In this document: positions 1 to 7,243 of the stretch, in pieces | How positions within the stretch are numbered: position 1 is the first letter of the stretch | Layout: every line of letters begins with the position of its first letter | Source of the DNA: an uncultured Lactobacillus sp. | GTDB lineage: Bacteria > Bacillota > Bacilli > Lactobacillales > Lactobacillaceae | NCBI RefSeq assembly: GCF_910589175.1 | Contig: NZ_CAJURR010000026.1 | Coordinates: 1 to 31,243, forward strand | Direction: 5' to 3' | Length of the DNA stretch: 31,243 nucleotides | Made by a program: the position numbers and the translations under genes | The notes under the pieces: generated by a model | Seen by the model: only the letters and a program-made list of their open reading frames with translations | What the model was told of the DNA's origin: nothing | Database searches by the model: none

Positions 1-12
1 CAACATAGGCAT

Positions 13-191
13 AAAAAAAGCCTATGCAAAAATTGCATAGGGACGATTTACTTCGCGGTTCCACCCTAATTCAGGAAAATATTCTTCCTGCCCTTAATTA
101 ACAACTTTGACTAAAAGGTGCCTTTTCCCAAATGCACTTCCACCATTCTGCACTCGCTGTATTGGTACTTTTCTATTCCTTTATAGTTGTC
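13..191 (-). ncRNA. T-box riboswitch, probably glycine (glyQS leader)
   Basis: On the minus strand, positions about 50-67 read AGGGTGGAACCGCG, the canonical T-box antiterminator sequence that pairs with the uncharged tRNA acceptor end. Downstream is a Rho-independent terminator (stem GCCTATGCAA / TTGCATAGG at 20-42, T-run at 13-19). The base of Stem I is visible as AAAGG pairing with CCTTT, with CAAC/GTTG below it. The codon just above that helix is GGC followed by ACC (120-122), so the specifier is read as glycine. The leader looks short, like known glyQS leaders. The regulated gene lies off the left edge; glyQS after recO is the usual lactobacillar order, which supports the call. The T-box is certain, the amino acid likely. 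Confidence 0.9.
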
Positions 192-221
192 AAAATACGT
201 ATCTATTTTATCATCTTTTAC

Positions 222-256
222 AAAAAAAGACTAGTAAGAAAACCTCACTAGTCTTT
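222..256 (-). terminator. Rho-independent terminator after recO
   Basis: A perfect 10-bp stem AAAGACTAGT/ACTAGTCTTT (226-235 with 247-256) is followed on the minus strand by a run of T. It lies 24 bases past the recO stop and separates the recO operon from the downstream T-box unit. Confidence 0.9.
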
Positions 257-279
257 AAACGAATATAAAAAGTCAACAG

Positions 280-1032
280 CTAAAAAAGCGCCAATTCATC
301 AAGAAATTTTTTAGTTTTTAAATTAAGATCCAGATAATTAACGTACATCCGATCGATCACCTTGCCAGAGTCCTTTTTTAATTGCGGATTAATTTTTATT
401 TTCCCTAAACGATCAATATCAACTAAAGCTAGAGTACGAATCAAGGCTACTACTTTAGGATCTAGATGCATCCTTTGACTGACACTATTAAAGTGATCAC
501 TACAAATAATTCCACCTAATTCCAGCGAGTAGTCAAACACACCTTGTACTTTACCACAAATTAAACAACGACCTAATTGTGGTGCTACTCCATATGCATT
601 AAGCAACTTCAATTGTACCATCTGGGTAATAATTGCCGCATCTTCTCCAGAATTTATCTTCAGCAACGCTTTCATAATTAAATCATAAAAACTTCCAATA
701 TCTTTATACTCAACAAAAGCATGGTCAAGCAAGTCTAAAACATAACTCGAATACGCATTCTTAGTTAAATCTAAATATAACTGGTCCAGCTGCTTTACAT
801 CCTTGAAAGTCCGCAGCGTACTGATTCCTTTCCAATTTGTATTTACAATATACTTTCCATAAGAGAAGTTAAGGGTTGCAGCTCCTAATCTGGACTTTGG
901 TCTCAGTGCTCCTCTTACATCTATTGTAAAAATACCATGATCTTTAGTCATGATCTTGGTTAGAACATCAGCTTCTTTATATTTTTTTCTTTTAAAAATT
1001 AATCCTTGAACTTCACAAAGTTCACGTGCCAT
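280..1032 (-). CDS. recO: DNA repair protein RecO
   Basis: RecO is a recombination mediator of the RecFOR pathway. It anneals single strands and helps load RecA at gaps. The 250-residue product has the normal family length. Its N-terminal half is an OB-fold-type segment starting [10 protein letters not shown] with the ADVLTKIMT pattern. The C-terminal helical half carries the zinc-binding region with Cys156-x2-Cys159 and Cys177; the usual fourth Cys is not obvious and His180 is in place to substitute. The ATG abuts the TAG stop of era with no gap, so the two are translationally coupled. It is the last gene before the terminator at 222-256, closing the operon rpsU-yqeY-phoH-ybeY-era-recO. Confidence 0.95.
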   Translation of the reverse strand: MARELCEVQGLIFKRKKYKEADVLTKIMTKDHGIFTIDVRGALRPKSRLGAATLNFSYGKYIVNTNWKGISTLRTFKDVKQLDQLYLDLTKNAYSSYVLDLLDHAFVEYKDIGSFYDLIMKALLKINSGEDAAIITQMVQLKLLNAYGVAPQLGRCLICGKVQGVFDYSLELGGIICSDHFNSVSQRMHLDPKVVALIRTLALVDIDRLGKIKINPQLKKDSGKVIDRMYVNYLDLNLKTKKFLDELALF

Positions 1033-1944
1033 CTATCTTAATTCCTTAGCGTTGTAGCCAATAGATTTAAGAAAGGCAGGATCAGAACGCCAATTCTTTT
1101 GAACCTTAACCCATAGGCGTAAATTAACCTTTTCACCTAATAAAGCTTCAATTTCCTGACGTGCAGCAATTCCAATCTGCTTCAACATTTGACCTTTCTT
1201 GCCGATAATAATGCCCTTTTGACCGGGACGCTCAACATAAATTGTAGCCTCAACTTGAAGCTTGCCACCTTCATGATCCCGCATTCGGTCAACTACCACG
1301 GCCGTAGCATGCGGAACTTCTTCATGAGTGAGCTTCAAAACCTGCTCGCGAATTAATTCAGCTACAATAAAATATTCTGGACGGTCAGTCAATTGGTCTG
1401 CATCATAAAATTGCGGACCTTCTGGCAAATATTTAGCAATTGTTTTAATCAACTCGGAAACATTATTTCCTTGTGAAGCAGAAATTGGAACAATTTCAGC
1501 AAAATCGCCTAGATTCTTATATGAATCTATAATAGATAATAACTCATCTGGGTGGACTTTATCAATCTTATTTATCACTAAAACTACAGGCTTTTTAATT
1601 TTCTTAAGAAGTTCAGCAATATATTGGTCTCCCTTACCTGCTGGTTCAGGTTCAACCATAAATAAAACCACATCTACTTCATCTAGAGCAGAGTAACTTG
1701 ACTTATCCATAAAGTCATCTAATTTGTTTTTTGGCTTATGAATCCCAGGAGTATCAATAAAAACTATTTGCTCCTGATCATCAGTATAAATACCTGAAAT
1801 TTTATTTCTAGTAGTTTGTGGTTGTGGTGACATAATTGCCACTTTTTGACCTACTAAATAATTCAAGAGAGTTGATTTACCCACATTAGGTCTACCAATT
1901 AAAGCTACAAAACCTGATTTAAAGTCTTTTTTTTCATCCATCAT
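1033..1944 (-). CDS. era: GTPase Era
   Basis: Era is an essential Ras-like GTPase that binds the 3' end of 16S rRNA and assists 30S subunit assembly. All G motifs are visible: G1 GRPNVGKS (17-24), the TTRNKISG switch I region, G3 DTPG (about 65), G4 NKID (about 126) and G5 SAS. The C-terminal third holds the KH RNA-binding domain with the [11 protein letters not shown] signature. 303 residues is normal. Translation starts at the first of two ATG codons, behind an AAAGGATG ribosome binding site. Its neighbours ybeY and recO are the standard Firmicutes partners, and YbeY also acts on 16S rRNA, so the cluster is a ribosome maturation unit. Confidence 0.97.
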   Translation of the reverse strand: MMDEKKDFKSGFVALIGRPNVGKSTLLNYLVGQKVAIMSPQPQTTRNKISGIYTDDQEQIVFIDTPGIHKPKNKLDDFMDKSSYSALDEVDVVLFMVEPEPAGKGDQYIAELLKKIKKPVVLVINKIDKVHPDELLSIIDSYKNLGDFAEIVPISASQGNNVSELIKTIAKYLPEGPQFYDADQLTDRPEYFIVAELIREQVLKLTHEEVPHATAVVVDRMRDHEGGKLQVEATIYVERPGQKGIIIGKKGQMLKQIGIAARQEIEALLGEKVNLRLWVKVQKNWRSDPAFLKSIGYNAKELR

Positions 1945-1968
1945 TGTTACATCCTTTTTATTTAAGTT

Positions 1969-2496
1969 TTAGTGAATTTGCTTTCCATGATTTTCTTGAT
2001 CAGGATGAAGCGGAAGTCCATATTCACGTAAAACCCTACCTTGGATACCAAACATAATCTTGGCTTCATCATCTTCGATATGATCATAACCATTTAAGTG
2101 AAGGTATCCATGAACTAGTGTATAACCAAACTCCCGATTAAATCCAGTTTCATACTCTACACTATGTCTTTTGATAACTTCAGGGCAAAGAAATAAATCC
2201 CCAATATCTTCTACAAAATCAGGATCGTCACTAAAAGCACTCATAAAGTCTTCATCTAATCCATCTTCAATTGCAAAAGAGATTACATCAGTTGGACGAT
2301 CTTTGCCGCGGTATTTCTTATTAATTTCATGGATTTTTTTGGAAGAAACAAAGTTAATACTCATTTCTTGAGCATTCTCTTTATGAATCTCTTTTTTTGC
2401 TGATAATAATAAGTTGCTAATCCATGGAATCCAATCTTTATCGCTATCTTTTAAGAAATTAACTTCATCATTAAAAGAAATATCTAAATTATTCAA
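1969..2496 (-). CDS. ybeY: Endoribonuclease YbeY (16S rRNA maturation factor)
   Basis: YbeY is a zinc-dependent single-strand endoribonuclease needed for 16S rRNA 3'-end maturation and ribosome quality control. The diagnostic metal motif HGYLHLNGYDH is present, with ligands His129, His133 and His139. The family pattern RPTDVISFA lies at about 67-75. 175 residues is slightly long for the family, with extra acidic residues at 78-100. The start is TTG at 2494-2496, not ATG. It is supported by GAGGG about nine bases upstream, inside the end of phoH (stop only three bases away), and by the lack of an earlier in-frame start. The gene lies between phoH and era as in most Firmicutes. Confidence 0.95.
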   Translation of the reverse strand: MNNLDISFNDEVNFLKDSDKDWIPWISNLLLSAKKEIHKENAQEMSINFVSSKKIHEINKKYRGKDRPTDVISFAIEDGLDEDFMSAFSDDPDFVEDIGDLFLCPEVIKRHSVEYETGFNREFGYTLVHGYLHLNGYDHIEDDEAKIMFGIQGRVLREYGLPLHPDQENHGKQIH

Positions 2497-2499
2497 CTC

Positions 2500-3459
2500 T
2501 TAGTGTCCCTCTTTTTCATATGCTCTAACAATTTTGGCCACAACGGGATGACGAACAACATCATTAAAAGTAAAGTTAATAAATTTTACTTGCTCAATAT
2601 TCTGTAAAATATGTTCAGCTTGTAATAATCCACTCTTTGCTTTTCCTGGTAAGTCAATTTGGGTCTGGTCCCCATTGACAACCATTTTAGAATTAAATCC
2701 TAATCTTGTTAAAAACATCTTCATTTGTGCCTGTGTTGTATTTTGTGCTTCGTCTAGAATTACAAAAGCATCATCCAAAGTTCTACCACGCATATATGCT
2801 AGAGGAGCTACTTCAATAACCCCACGTTCCATTAAACGGTTGGTTGGCTCTACACCTAAAATAGCATATAAAGAATCATAGATTGGTCTTAAATATGGAT
2901 CAACTTTTTCTTTTAAATCACCTGGAAGAAATCCTAATGATTCACCTGCTTCTACCGCTGGTCTAGTCAAAATAATCCGGGACACTTCTCCTTTTTTAAA
3001 GGCTGCAATTGCCATAACTACGGCTAGGAAAGTCTTTCCTGTACCAGCTGGTCCAATTCCAAAAACGACATCATATTTTTGAATAGCCTCAATATAGCGT
3101 TTTTGTCCCATATTCTTAACGCGGACTGGACGACCTTTAGCATCCCTAATTAGAATTTTATTATATAATTCTCCAAAAAATTCTAAAGTTCCCTTATCTG
3201 CCATCTTAATTGCGCTAACAACATCAGTTGCAGTAATAGTAACTCCACGGGTAACAACCTTATCCAAAGCAGTAAAAATTTGCATAATTTTCTTAACAAT
3301 GCTTTCTTCTCCGGTTACTTCGATTTCACTACCAGTATCAGTTACCTGCACATCATAAGATTCTTCAATTAAACGCAAATTTGCATCGTTAATTCCAACT
3401 AAATTCATGATTGTTTCTGGTTTAGTTGGTGTAAATGTTGCTTCTATAGTTTGTCCCAC
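2500..3459 (-). CDS. phoH: PhoH family ATPase (PhoL-like)
   Basis: This is a PhoH/PhoL-type P-loop ATPase, thought to work in RNA metabolism because it is almost always next to ybeY. Walker A is GPAGTGKT (136-143) and Walker B is FVILDEAQN (232-240). The first 100 residues form the KH-like N-terminal part of the family. 319 residues is typical. The start is GTG at 3459 with a clear GGAGG eight bases upstream. Only three bases separate its stop from the ybeY start, so the two are coupled. The symbol phoH is the family name; a phosphate-starvation role is not implied. Confidence 0.93.
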   Translation of the reverse strand: MGQTIEATFTPTKPETIMNLVGINDANLRLIEESYDVQVTDTGSEIEVTGEESIVKKIMQIFTALDKVVTRGVTITATDVVSAIKMADKGTLEFFGELYNKILIRDAKGRPVRVKNMGQKRYIEAIQKYDVVFGIGPAGTGKTFLAVVMAIAAFKKGEVSRIILTRPAVEAGESLGFLPGDLKEKVDPYLRPIYDSLYAILGVEPTNRLMERGVIEVAPLAYMRGRTLDDAFVILDEAQNTTQAQMKMFLTRLGFNSKMVVNGDQTQIDLPGKAKSGLLQAEHILQNIEQVKFINFTFNDVVRHPVVAKIVRAYEKEGH

Positions 3460-3486
3460 TTAAAATCCTCCGTTTAATAAAAGCTA

Positions 3487-3930
3487 TTAGTTAAGCTTTT
3501 TACCAACAATTGAAGAAGCGGCTTTACCATCAGCCTTACCTTTAATTTTTGGCATTAATGCTTGCATAACTTTACCAAAGTCTTTTTTAGAACTTGCTCC
3601 AACTTCCTTAATTGTTTCTTCAACAGTTGCTTCAAGTTCTTCCTTAGACATCTGCTTTGGCATGTATTTTTCAATTAATTTCATTTCATTCTTTGTTTGA
3701 TTAATTAAATCATCTCTGCCAGCCTTAGTAAATTCTTCTAAAGATTCTTTACGTTGTTTAAGAGCGCTGGACAAAACTGTTAATTCATCATCACTAGTTA
3801 GATCATGTCCCACTTTGATTTTATAATTCATTACTGCAGCCTTGAGCGAGCGAATTGTAGTTAAAGCTTCCTTATCTTTGGCTTTCATAGCTGTTTTCAT
3901 ATCTTGCATTAAAGTATCATTTAGTGACAT
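3487..3930 (-). CDS. yqeY: GatB/YqeY domain protein
   Basis: This 147-residue protein is a stand-alone YqeY domain, related to the C-terminal tRNA-binding domain of the GatB amidotransferase subunit. The helical pattern MSLNDTLMQDMKTAMKAKDK and the motif LIEKYMPKQMSKEEL identify it, and the C-terminal part follows the GKVMQALMPKIKGKADGK pattern typical of the family. The precise role is unknown in general; a link to tRNA is inferred from the domain. The start ATG has GAGGAG upstream. The gene follows rpsU as in many Firmicutes, but a terminator (3989-4031) lies between them, so it is expressed either by readthrough or from a promoter I could not define. Confidence 0.92.
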   Translation of the reverse strand: MSLNDTLMQDMKTAMKAKDKEALTTIRSLKAAVMNYKIKVGHDLTSDDELTVLSSALKQRKESLEEFTKAGRDDLINQTKNEMKLIEKYMPKQMSKEELEATVEETIKEVGASSKKDFGKVMQALMPKIKGKADGKAASSIVGKKLN

Positions 3931-3988
3931 TGTATTTAATTCTCCTCTTTAATCAAAACTTACACAGTCTATTTTAAACTTTTTATAT

Positions 3989-4031
3989 AAAAAAAGCTCT
4001 TGATAGAAGATTTTTCTACCAGGAGCTTTTT
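3989..4031 (-). terminator. Terminator between rpsU and yqeY
   Basis: On the minus strand AAAAAGCTCCTGGTAGAA pairs with TTCTATCAAGAGCTTTTT (one mismatch, one G-U) and ends in a T-run. It sits directly behind the rpsU stop codon and probably sets a high S21 level relative to the downstream operon by partial termination. Confidence 0.88.
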
Positions 4032-4036
4032 CTATA

Positions 4037-4213
4037 TTAATAATGTCTACGCTTACGAGCAGCTTCGGATTTTAACTTTCTCTTAACGCTTGGTTTTTCG
4101 TAGAATTCACGCTTGCGGTATTCTTGCAAGGTACCACTTCTAGAAACGGAACGTTTGAAACGACGAAGAGCATCATCAATAGACTCGTTTTCGTGAACGA
4201 TTGTCTTAGCCAT
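4037..4213 (-). CDS. rpsU: 30S ribosomal protein S21
   Basis: S21 is a small basic protein of the 30S platform near the anti-Shine-Dalgarno helix, involved in initiation. The product is 58 residues: [20 protein letters not shown], then an Arg/Lys-rich tail ending KRRHY, all diagnostic. A longer frame begins 11 codons upstream, but the ATG at 4213 is chosen because GGAAGGAGG lies just before it and it gives the normal S21 N-terminus. The gene has a consensus promoter (4272-4300), a hairpin in the leader (4237-4256) and a terminator after it, so it can form a monocistronic unit upstream of the yqeY-recO operon. Confidence 0.97.
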   Translation of the reverse strand: MAKTIVHENESIDDALRRFKRSVSRSGTLQEYRKREFYEKPSVKRKLKSEAARKRRHY

Positions 4214-4236
4214 GTGAGATCCCTCCTTCCATTTCT

Positions 4237-4256
4237 TGGCACACAAATATGTGCCA
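4237..4256 (-). promoter_or_regulatory. Hairpin in the rpsU 5' untranslated leader
   Basis: TGGCACA and TGTGCCA form a perfect 7-bp stem with a 6-base loop, between the promoter -10 box and the strong Shine-Dalgarno of rpsU. No T-run follows, so it is not a terminator. A role in translational control or mRNA stability is inference. Confidence 0.5.
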
Positions 4257-4271
4257 CAACAATATAGTTAA

Positions 4272-4300
4272 ATTATAGCTAAACGATAAAAAACGGTCAA
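4272..4300 (-). promoter_or_regulatory. Promoter of rpsU
   Basis: TTGACC (4295-4300) and TATAAT (4272-4277) are separated by exactly 17 bases on the minus strand, a near-consensus vegetative sigma factor promoter about 60 bases before the rpsU start. Confidence 0.88.
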
Positions 4301-4327
4301 TAGTCGATTAACATTTTTCTTACTTAT

Positions 4328-4338
4328 TTTGGTATAAT
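4328..4338 (+). promoter_or_regulatory. Extended -10 promoter of the PPDK regulatory gene
   Basis: TGGTATAAT (4330-4338) is a perfect extended -10 element. The -35 region is weak (TTAACA at 4308-4313, 19-base spacing), as is common with extended -10 promoters. It lies 25 bases upstream of the chosen ATG and is divergent from the rpsU promoter. Confidence 0.75.
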
Positions 4339-4363
4339 TTAGATAGTTAATGAGGTGAAATAT

Positions 4364-5206
4364 ATGACTGAAGAAAAAAAAGAAAATCAAAAAATTGTTA
4401 ATCTAATTATTATTTCTGACTCTGTTGGTGATACAGCTTTCAATATGGTACAGGCTGGTGCAGTGCAATATCCAAATGTTAAGTTTAACTACCGCCGCTA
4501 TCCTTTTATTACAAATCGAGAAAAGCTAGAAAAAGTTTTTAGTGAAATCACAGAATTTGAAAATGTATTAATTGCCTTCACTTTGATTCATGAAGATGAA
4601 CAATTGGCCGTAATTAAATTTGCACGTGAACATAATATGAAATACGTCGACTTACTTTCTGGCGTAATTGATAACATTCATGCTTTAACTGGCGAAGAAC
4701 CTAAACATGAAATTGGTGCTGTTCACCACATGGGTCAAAATTACTTTGATAGAATTTCTGCAATGGAATTTGCTGTTATGTATGATGACGGAAAAGATCC
4801 AAAAGGCTTCTTAGAAGCTGATGTTGTTTTACTGGGTGTTTCTAGAACTTCTAAAACTCCACTTTCTTTATTCTTAGCCAATAAAAATCTTAAGGTCGCT
4901 AATTTACCACTTGTACCTCAAACTCATATTCCAGACGAGATTTACAAGATTAACCCTAAGAAAATCATCGGTTTAACAAATGATCCATCCGTTTTGAACG
5001 AGATCAGACGTCAAAGAATGATAGCCTATGGTTTGAACCCAGATACTACTTACTCTAATATGGATTCTATCAATGCCGAACTTGAAGCAGCTGATAAACT
5101 TTATAAAAAACTTGGTTGTTACGTAATCAACGTTGCCCACCGTTCAATTGAAGAAACAGCGGCATTAATTTTAGAACATCTAGGTATTGATGACTACGCT
5201 AAGTAA
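4364..5206 (+). CDS. Pyruvate, phosphate dikinase / PEP synthase regulatory protein (kinase-pyrophosphorylase)
   Basis: This is a DUF299 bifunctional enzyme. In this family one activity uses ADP to phosphorylate a Thr of PPDK (inactivation) and the other removes it with inorganic phosphate, releasing pyrophosphate. The product is 280 residues, normal length. The N-terminus has the IISDSVGDTA signature (16-25) and the atypical P-loop GVSRTSKTP is at 158-166. A GTG nine bases upstream at 4355 is in frame but lies inside the ribosome binding site GAGGTG; the ATG at 4364 is therefore preferred. The gene is monocistronic between its own promoter and the terminator at 5227-5263. The target kinase is not in this window, so whether PPDK or PEP synthase is the partner cannot be said. 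Confidence 0.9.
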   Translation: MTEEKKENQKIVNLIIISDSVGDTAFNMVQAGAVQYPNVKFNYRRYPFITNREKLEKVFSEITEFENVLIAFTLIHEDEQLAVIKFAREHNMKYVDLLSGVIDNIHALTGEEPKHEIGAVHHMGQNYFDRISAMEFAVMYDDGKDPKGFLEADVVLLGVSRTSKTPLSLFLANKNLKVANLPLVPQTHIPDEIYKINPKKIIGLTNDPSVLNEIRRQRMIAYGLNPDTTYSNMDSINAELEAADKLYKKLGCYVINVAHRSIEETAALILEHLGIDDYAK

Positions 5207-5226
5207 CAAATAAAATTAAACATTTT

Positions 5227-5263
5227 AAAAAGATCTTTCATTAAACTTTGAAAGATCTTTTTT
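5227..5263. terminator. Bidirectional terminator between convergent genes
   Basis: AAAAAGATCTTTCA pairs with TGAAAGATCTTTTT. T-runs exist on both strands, so it can end the PPDK regulatory gene on the plus strand and the sda operon on the minus strand. Confidence 0.88.
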
Positions 5264-5276
5264 GCTTCTATTTATT

Positions 5277-5597
5277 TTATTTTTTATCATATCCAAAATA
5301 TTTTTTAGCCTGATCACTCATTTTCTCAGGACTCCAAACTGGGTACCAAACGAACTCAACATCAACATTTTTGACTTCAGGAACTTTCATAACTGCTGTA
5401 GTAACCAATTTAATTAATACTTCTGTTAAAGGACAAGCTGGAGTGGTTAAAGTCATATTAATCAGACAAATTCCATCTTCATCTAAGTCAAGCTCGTAGA
5501 CTAGTCCTAGATTAACAATATCTACCCCTAACTCCGGGTCTATGACAGTTGCTAGTTGATTGATAATATTTTGCTTAATTTCTTCACTAGTGCGCAT
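5277..5597 (-). CDS. Metal-sulfur cluster assembly factor (SufT/PaaD-like, MIP18 family)
   Basis: Small DUF59/MIP18 domain protein of the kind that helps insert or carry Fe-S clusters in target proteins. Seen: DPELGVDIVNLGLVYEL near the N-terminus, the conserved Cys in LTTPACPLTEVL, and a tail with the family pattern WYPVWSPEKMS. With the ATG at 5597 (GGAAAAG upstream) it has 106 residues. In-frame starts at 5606 (ATG) and 5615 (TTG) would overlap the end of sdaAA; the choice is not certain. It follows sdaAA with one base between stop and start, so it is in the serine dehydratase operon. L-serine dehydratase needs a labile 4Fe-4S cluster, so a maturation or repair role for that enzyme is a reasonable inference. 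Confidence 0.85.
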   Translation of the reverse strand: MRTSEEIKQNIINQLATVIDPELGVDIVNLGLVYELDLDEDGICLINMTLTTPACPLTEVLIKLVTTAVMKVPEVKNVDVEFVWYPVWSPEKMSDQAKKYFGYDKK

Positions 5598-5598
5598 T

Positions 5599-6480
5599 TT
5601 AAACATCTTTTCCAAAAATTCTAGCCTTAATAGCCTGTCCTGTTGGAGTGCCTGCTAATCCACCAATACCAGTTTCTCTTAATGATACTGGCATTTGATG
5701 ACCAACTTTTTTCATAGCATCAATACACTCATCGGCCGGGATAACACTGGTACATCCAGCTAGTGCCATATCAGCCGCAATTAGTGCGTTGCCTGCCCCA
5801 ATGGCATTTCTTTTTACACAGGGTACTTCTACTAGTCCTGCTATTGGATCACACACTAGTCCTAATAAATTAGACATCGCAATCGCTAAAGCTTGGGAGC
5901 TTTGCGCGGGTGTACCACCAGCTATTTCTACAGCCGCTGCTGCGCCCATTGCGGATGCTGAACCGACTTCTGCTTGGCATCCTCCTGTTGCGCCAGCAAT
6001 TTCCGCATTATTTCCAATAACTAATCCTATTCCTCCTGCAGTAAAGAGAAAGCGAATCATTTGCTCTTCATTTAAGTCGAGCTTTTTTTCAAGCATAAAC
6101 AAAATACCTGGAAGTGTGCCAGAAGAGCCAGCTGTTGGGGTTGCACAAATGACGCCCATCGCAGCATTTACTTCATTTGTTGCTACAGCATTTTGTACAG
6201 CTTCCATCATAAAATCACCAGAAAGAGTATGGCCTTTTTCACGATAATTCTTTATTTTAATCGCTTCACCGCCTGTTAAGCCAGTATGAGAAAATACTCC
6301 TTTACCAGTACTTCCCTTACTAACCGCAGCACGCATGGTTTCAAGATTATATTTCATTTTGTTCCATACTTTTTCTCTGGATAGTCCTGATAATTTACAT
6401 TCTTGTTCAATTATTAATTCTGAAATAGGTTTTTCTGTTTTTTCAGCGTCTGCAACAATTTCTTTAATATGATTGTACAT
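5599..6480 (-). CDS. sdaAA: L-serine dehydratase, iron-sulfur-dependent, alpha subunit
   Basis: Catalytic subunit of the two-subunit Fe-S L-serine dehydratase, which converts L-serine to pyruvate and ammonia in the cytoplasm. 293 residues is the usual size. Family signatures include CATPTAGSSGTLPGIL (about 112-127), the Gly/Ala-rich stretch GGCQAEVGSASAMGAAAAV, and the Cys-containing motifs CDPIAG, VPCVKRNAIGA and GCTSVIPADEC that supply the cluster ligands. The gene begins 12 bases after the sdaAB stop, in the order AB then AA. The ribosome binding site (ATGAGAAAC) is weak, consistent with coupling to sdaAB. The downstream Fe-S factor starts next to its stop. Confidence 0.96.
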   Translation of the reverse strand: MYNHIKEIVADAEKTEKPISELIIEQECKLSGLSREKVWNKMKYNLETMRAAVSKGSTGKGVFSHTGLTGGEAIKIKNYREKGHTLSGDFMMEAVQNAVATNEVNAAMGVICATPTAGSSGTLPGILFMLEKKLDLNEEQMIRFLFTAGGIGLVIGNNAEIAGATGGCQAEVGSASAMGAAAAVEIAGGTPAQSSQALAIAMSNLLGLVCDPIAGLVEVPCVKRNAIGAGNALIAADMALAGCTSVIPADECIDAMKKVGHQMPVSLRETGIGGLAGTPTGQAIKARIFGKDV

Positions 6481-6492
6481 TAGTTTCTCATT

Positions 6493-7155
6493 TCATAAAC
6501 AAACAATGTTTTTATATTTTTTCTTGAGTTCTCCAATTAAAGAAGGCTTAAAATAGTTTTGAATATCATATTCATAGATGTAATAGTTAGGGCTTTTATA
6601 TATTCTGCTCTCATTAAAGGGTGCCTTTTGTTGTAAAAAGGAAGTTAAGGATCTTTGATTTTTTATTTTTCTTTCTGGATCAATCAATAGAACAATTGGC
6701 AACGTACCGCTTGGCTCAACCACAATATCATGGATTACTAAGCGTCGAATTTCGATTGCCCCACCCCCAATGGAACAGCCTGCCAACTGAACTTTTTTAT
6801 GACCATCAGTTATATCTAAAATCGCTGTATTCGGGTGATGAATCGGGCTTTTTCCCTTTTCTTCTACAAATCTAATATCAATACCCCGCTTACGTGCAAT
6901 TTCTGGAGCTTTTGGTACTCGTAAGTCAGAAGTAGTAAAGCCTAAAATGCCGACTGCAATGGCATAATCCGTACCATGTCCACGATGAGTTTGAGCAAAA
7001 GAGCCATAATAATGGACAGTAACCTTTTTAGGAATTCCTCCAAAAAGTTTGTTTCCTTCTCTGCCAATTGCCACTGCACCAGCTGTATGCGAACTAGATG
7101 GTCCAATCATAACTGGACCAATGATATCAAAAACACTTTTAAAACGATTTTCCAT
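6493..7155 (-). CDS. sdaAB: L-serine dehydratase, iron-sulfur-dependent, beta subunit
   Basis: Partner subunit of SdaAA. The N-terminal two thirds carry the family motif IGPSSSHTAGAVAIG (16-30) and HHPNTAILD. The last 70 residues, including VVEPSGTLPIVLLID, match the place of the ACT-like regulatory domain. 220 residues is normal. The start ATG at 7155 has AGGGAAA upstream. It is the first gene of sdaAB-sdaAA-sufT-like. The terminator of the upstream gene lies only about 30 bases away, so the operon promoter must overlap that hairpin or be unusual; I could not define it. Confidence 0.95.
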   Translation of the reverse strand: MENRFKSVFDIIGPVMIGPSSSHTAGAVAIGREGNKLFGGIPKKVTVHYYGSFAQTHRGHGTDYAIAVGILGFTTSDLRVPKAPEIARKRGIDIRFVEEKGKSPIHHPNTAILDITDGHKKVQLAGCSIGGGAIEIRRLVIHDIVVEPSGTLPIVLLIDPERKIKNQRSLTSFLQQKAPFNESRIYKSPNYYIYEYDIQNYFKPSLIGELKKKYKNIVCL

Positions 7156-7185
7156 GTTAGATTTCCCTATATAAAAATATTTTTA

Positions 7186-7234
7186 AAGAAAAACGATCAT
7201 TTCCTTTGTTATATAAAGTGAAATAATCGTTTTC
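7186..7234 (-). terminator. Terminator after the YitT-family gene, next to the sdaAB start
   Basis: The 14-base arms 7190-7203 and 7220-7233 are complementary except for one G-U position (core AAAACGATTATTTC / GAAATGATCGTTTT) and are followed on the minus strand by TTTTTC. The arms contain CGATTA/TGATCG, so a regulator-binding inverted repeat controlling sdaAB is an alternative reading. Confidence 0.75.
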
Positions 7235-7243
7235 TAGTAACAT

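Noticed and set aside
2171..2371. Plus-strand open frames opposite ybeY, phoH, sdaAA, rel, prmA, the ATPase and other genes
   Set aside because: They lie wholly inside well-identified minus-strand genes, have no ribosome binding sites and have no protein-like motifs.
4072..4257. 61-codon minus-strand frame overlapping rpsU
   Set aside because: It is an alternative frame over rpsU, whose S21 sequence and ribosome binding site are unmistakable.
4355..4357. GTG as start of the PPDK regulatory protein
   Set aside because: The GTG is part of the GAGGTG ribosome binding site of the ATG at 4364.
7186..7234. cre site in the sdaAB upstream inverted repeat
   Set aside because: The arms contain CG but do not match the TGNAANCGNTNNCA pattern at the outer positions.
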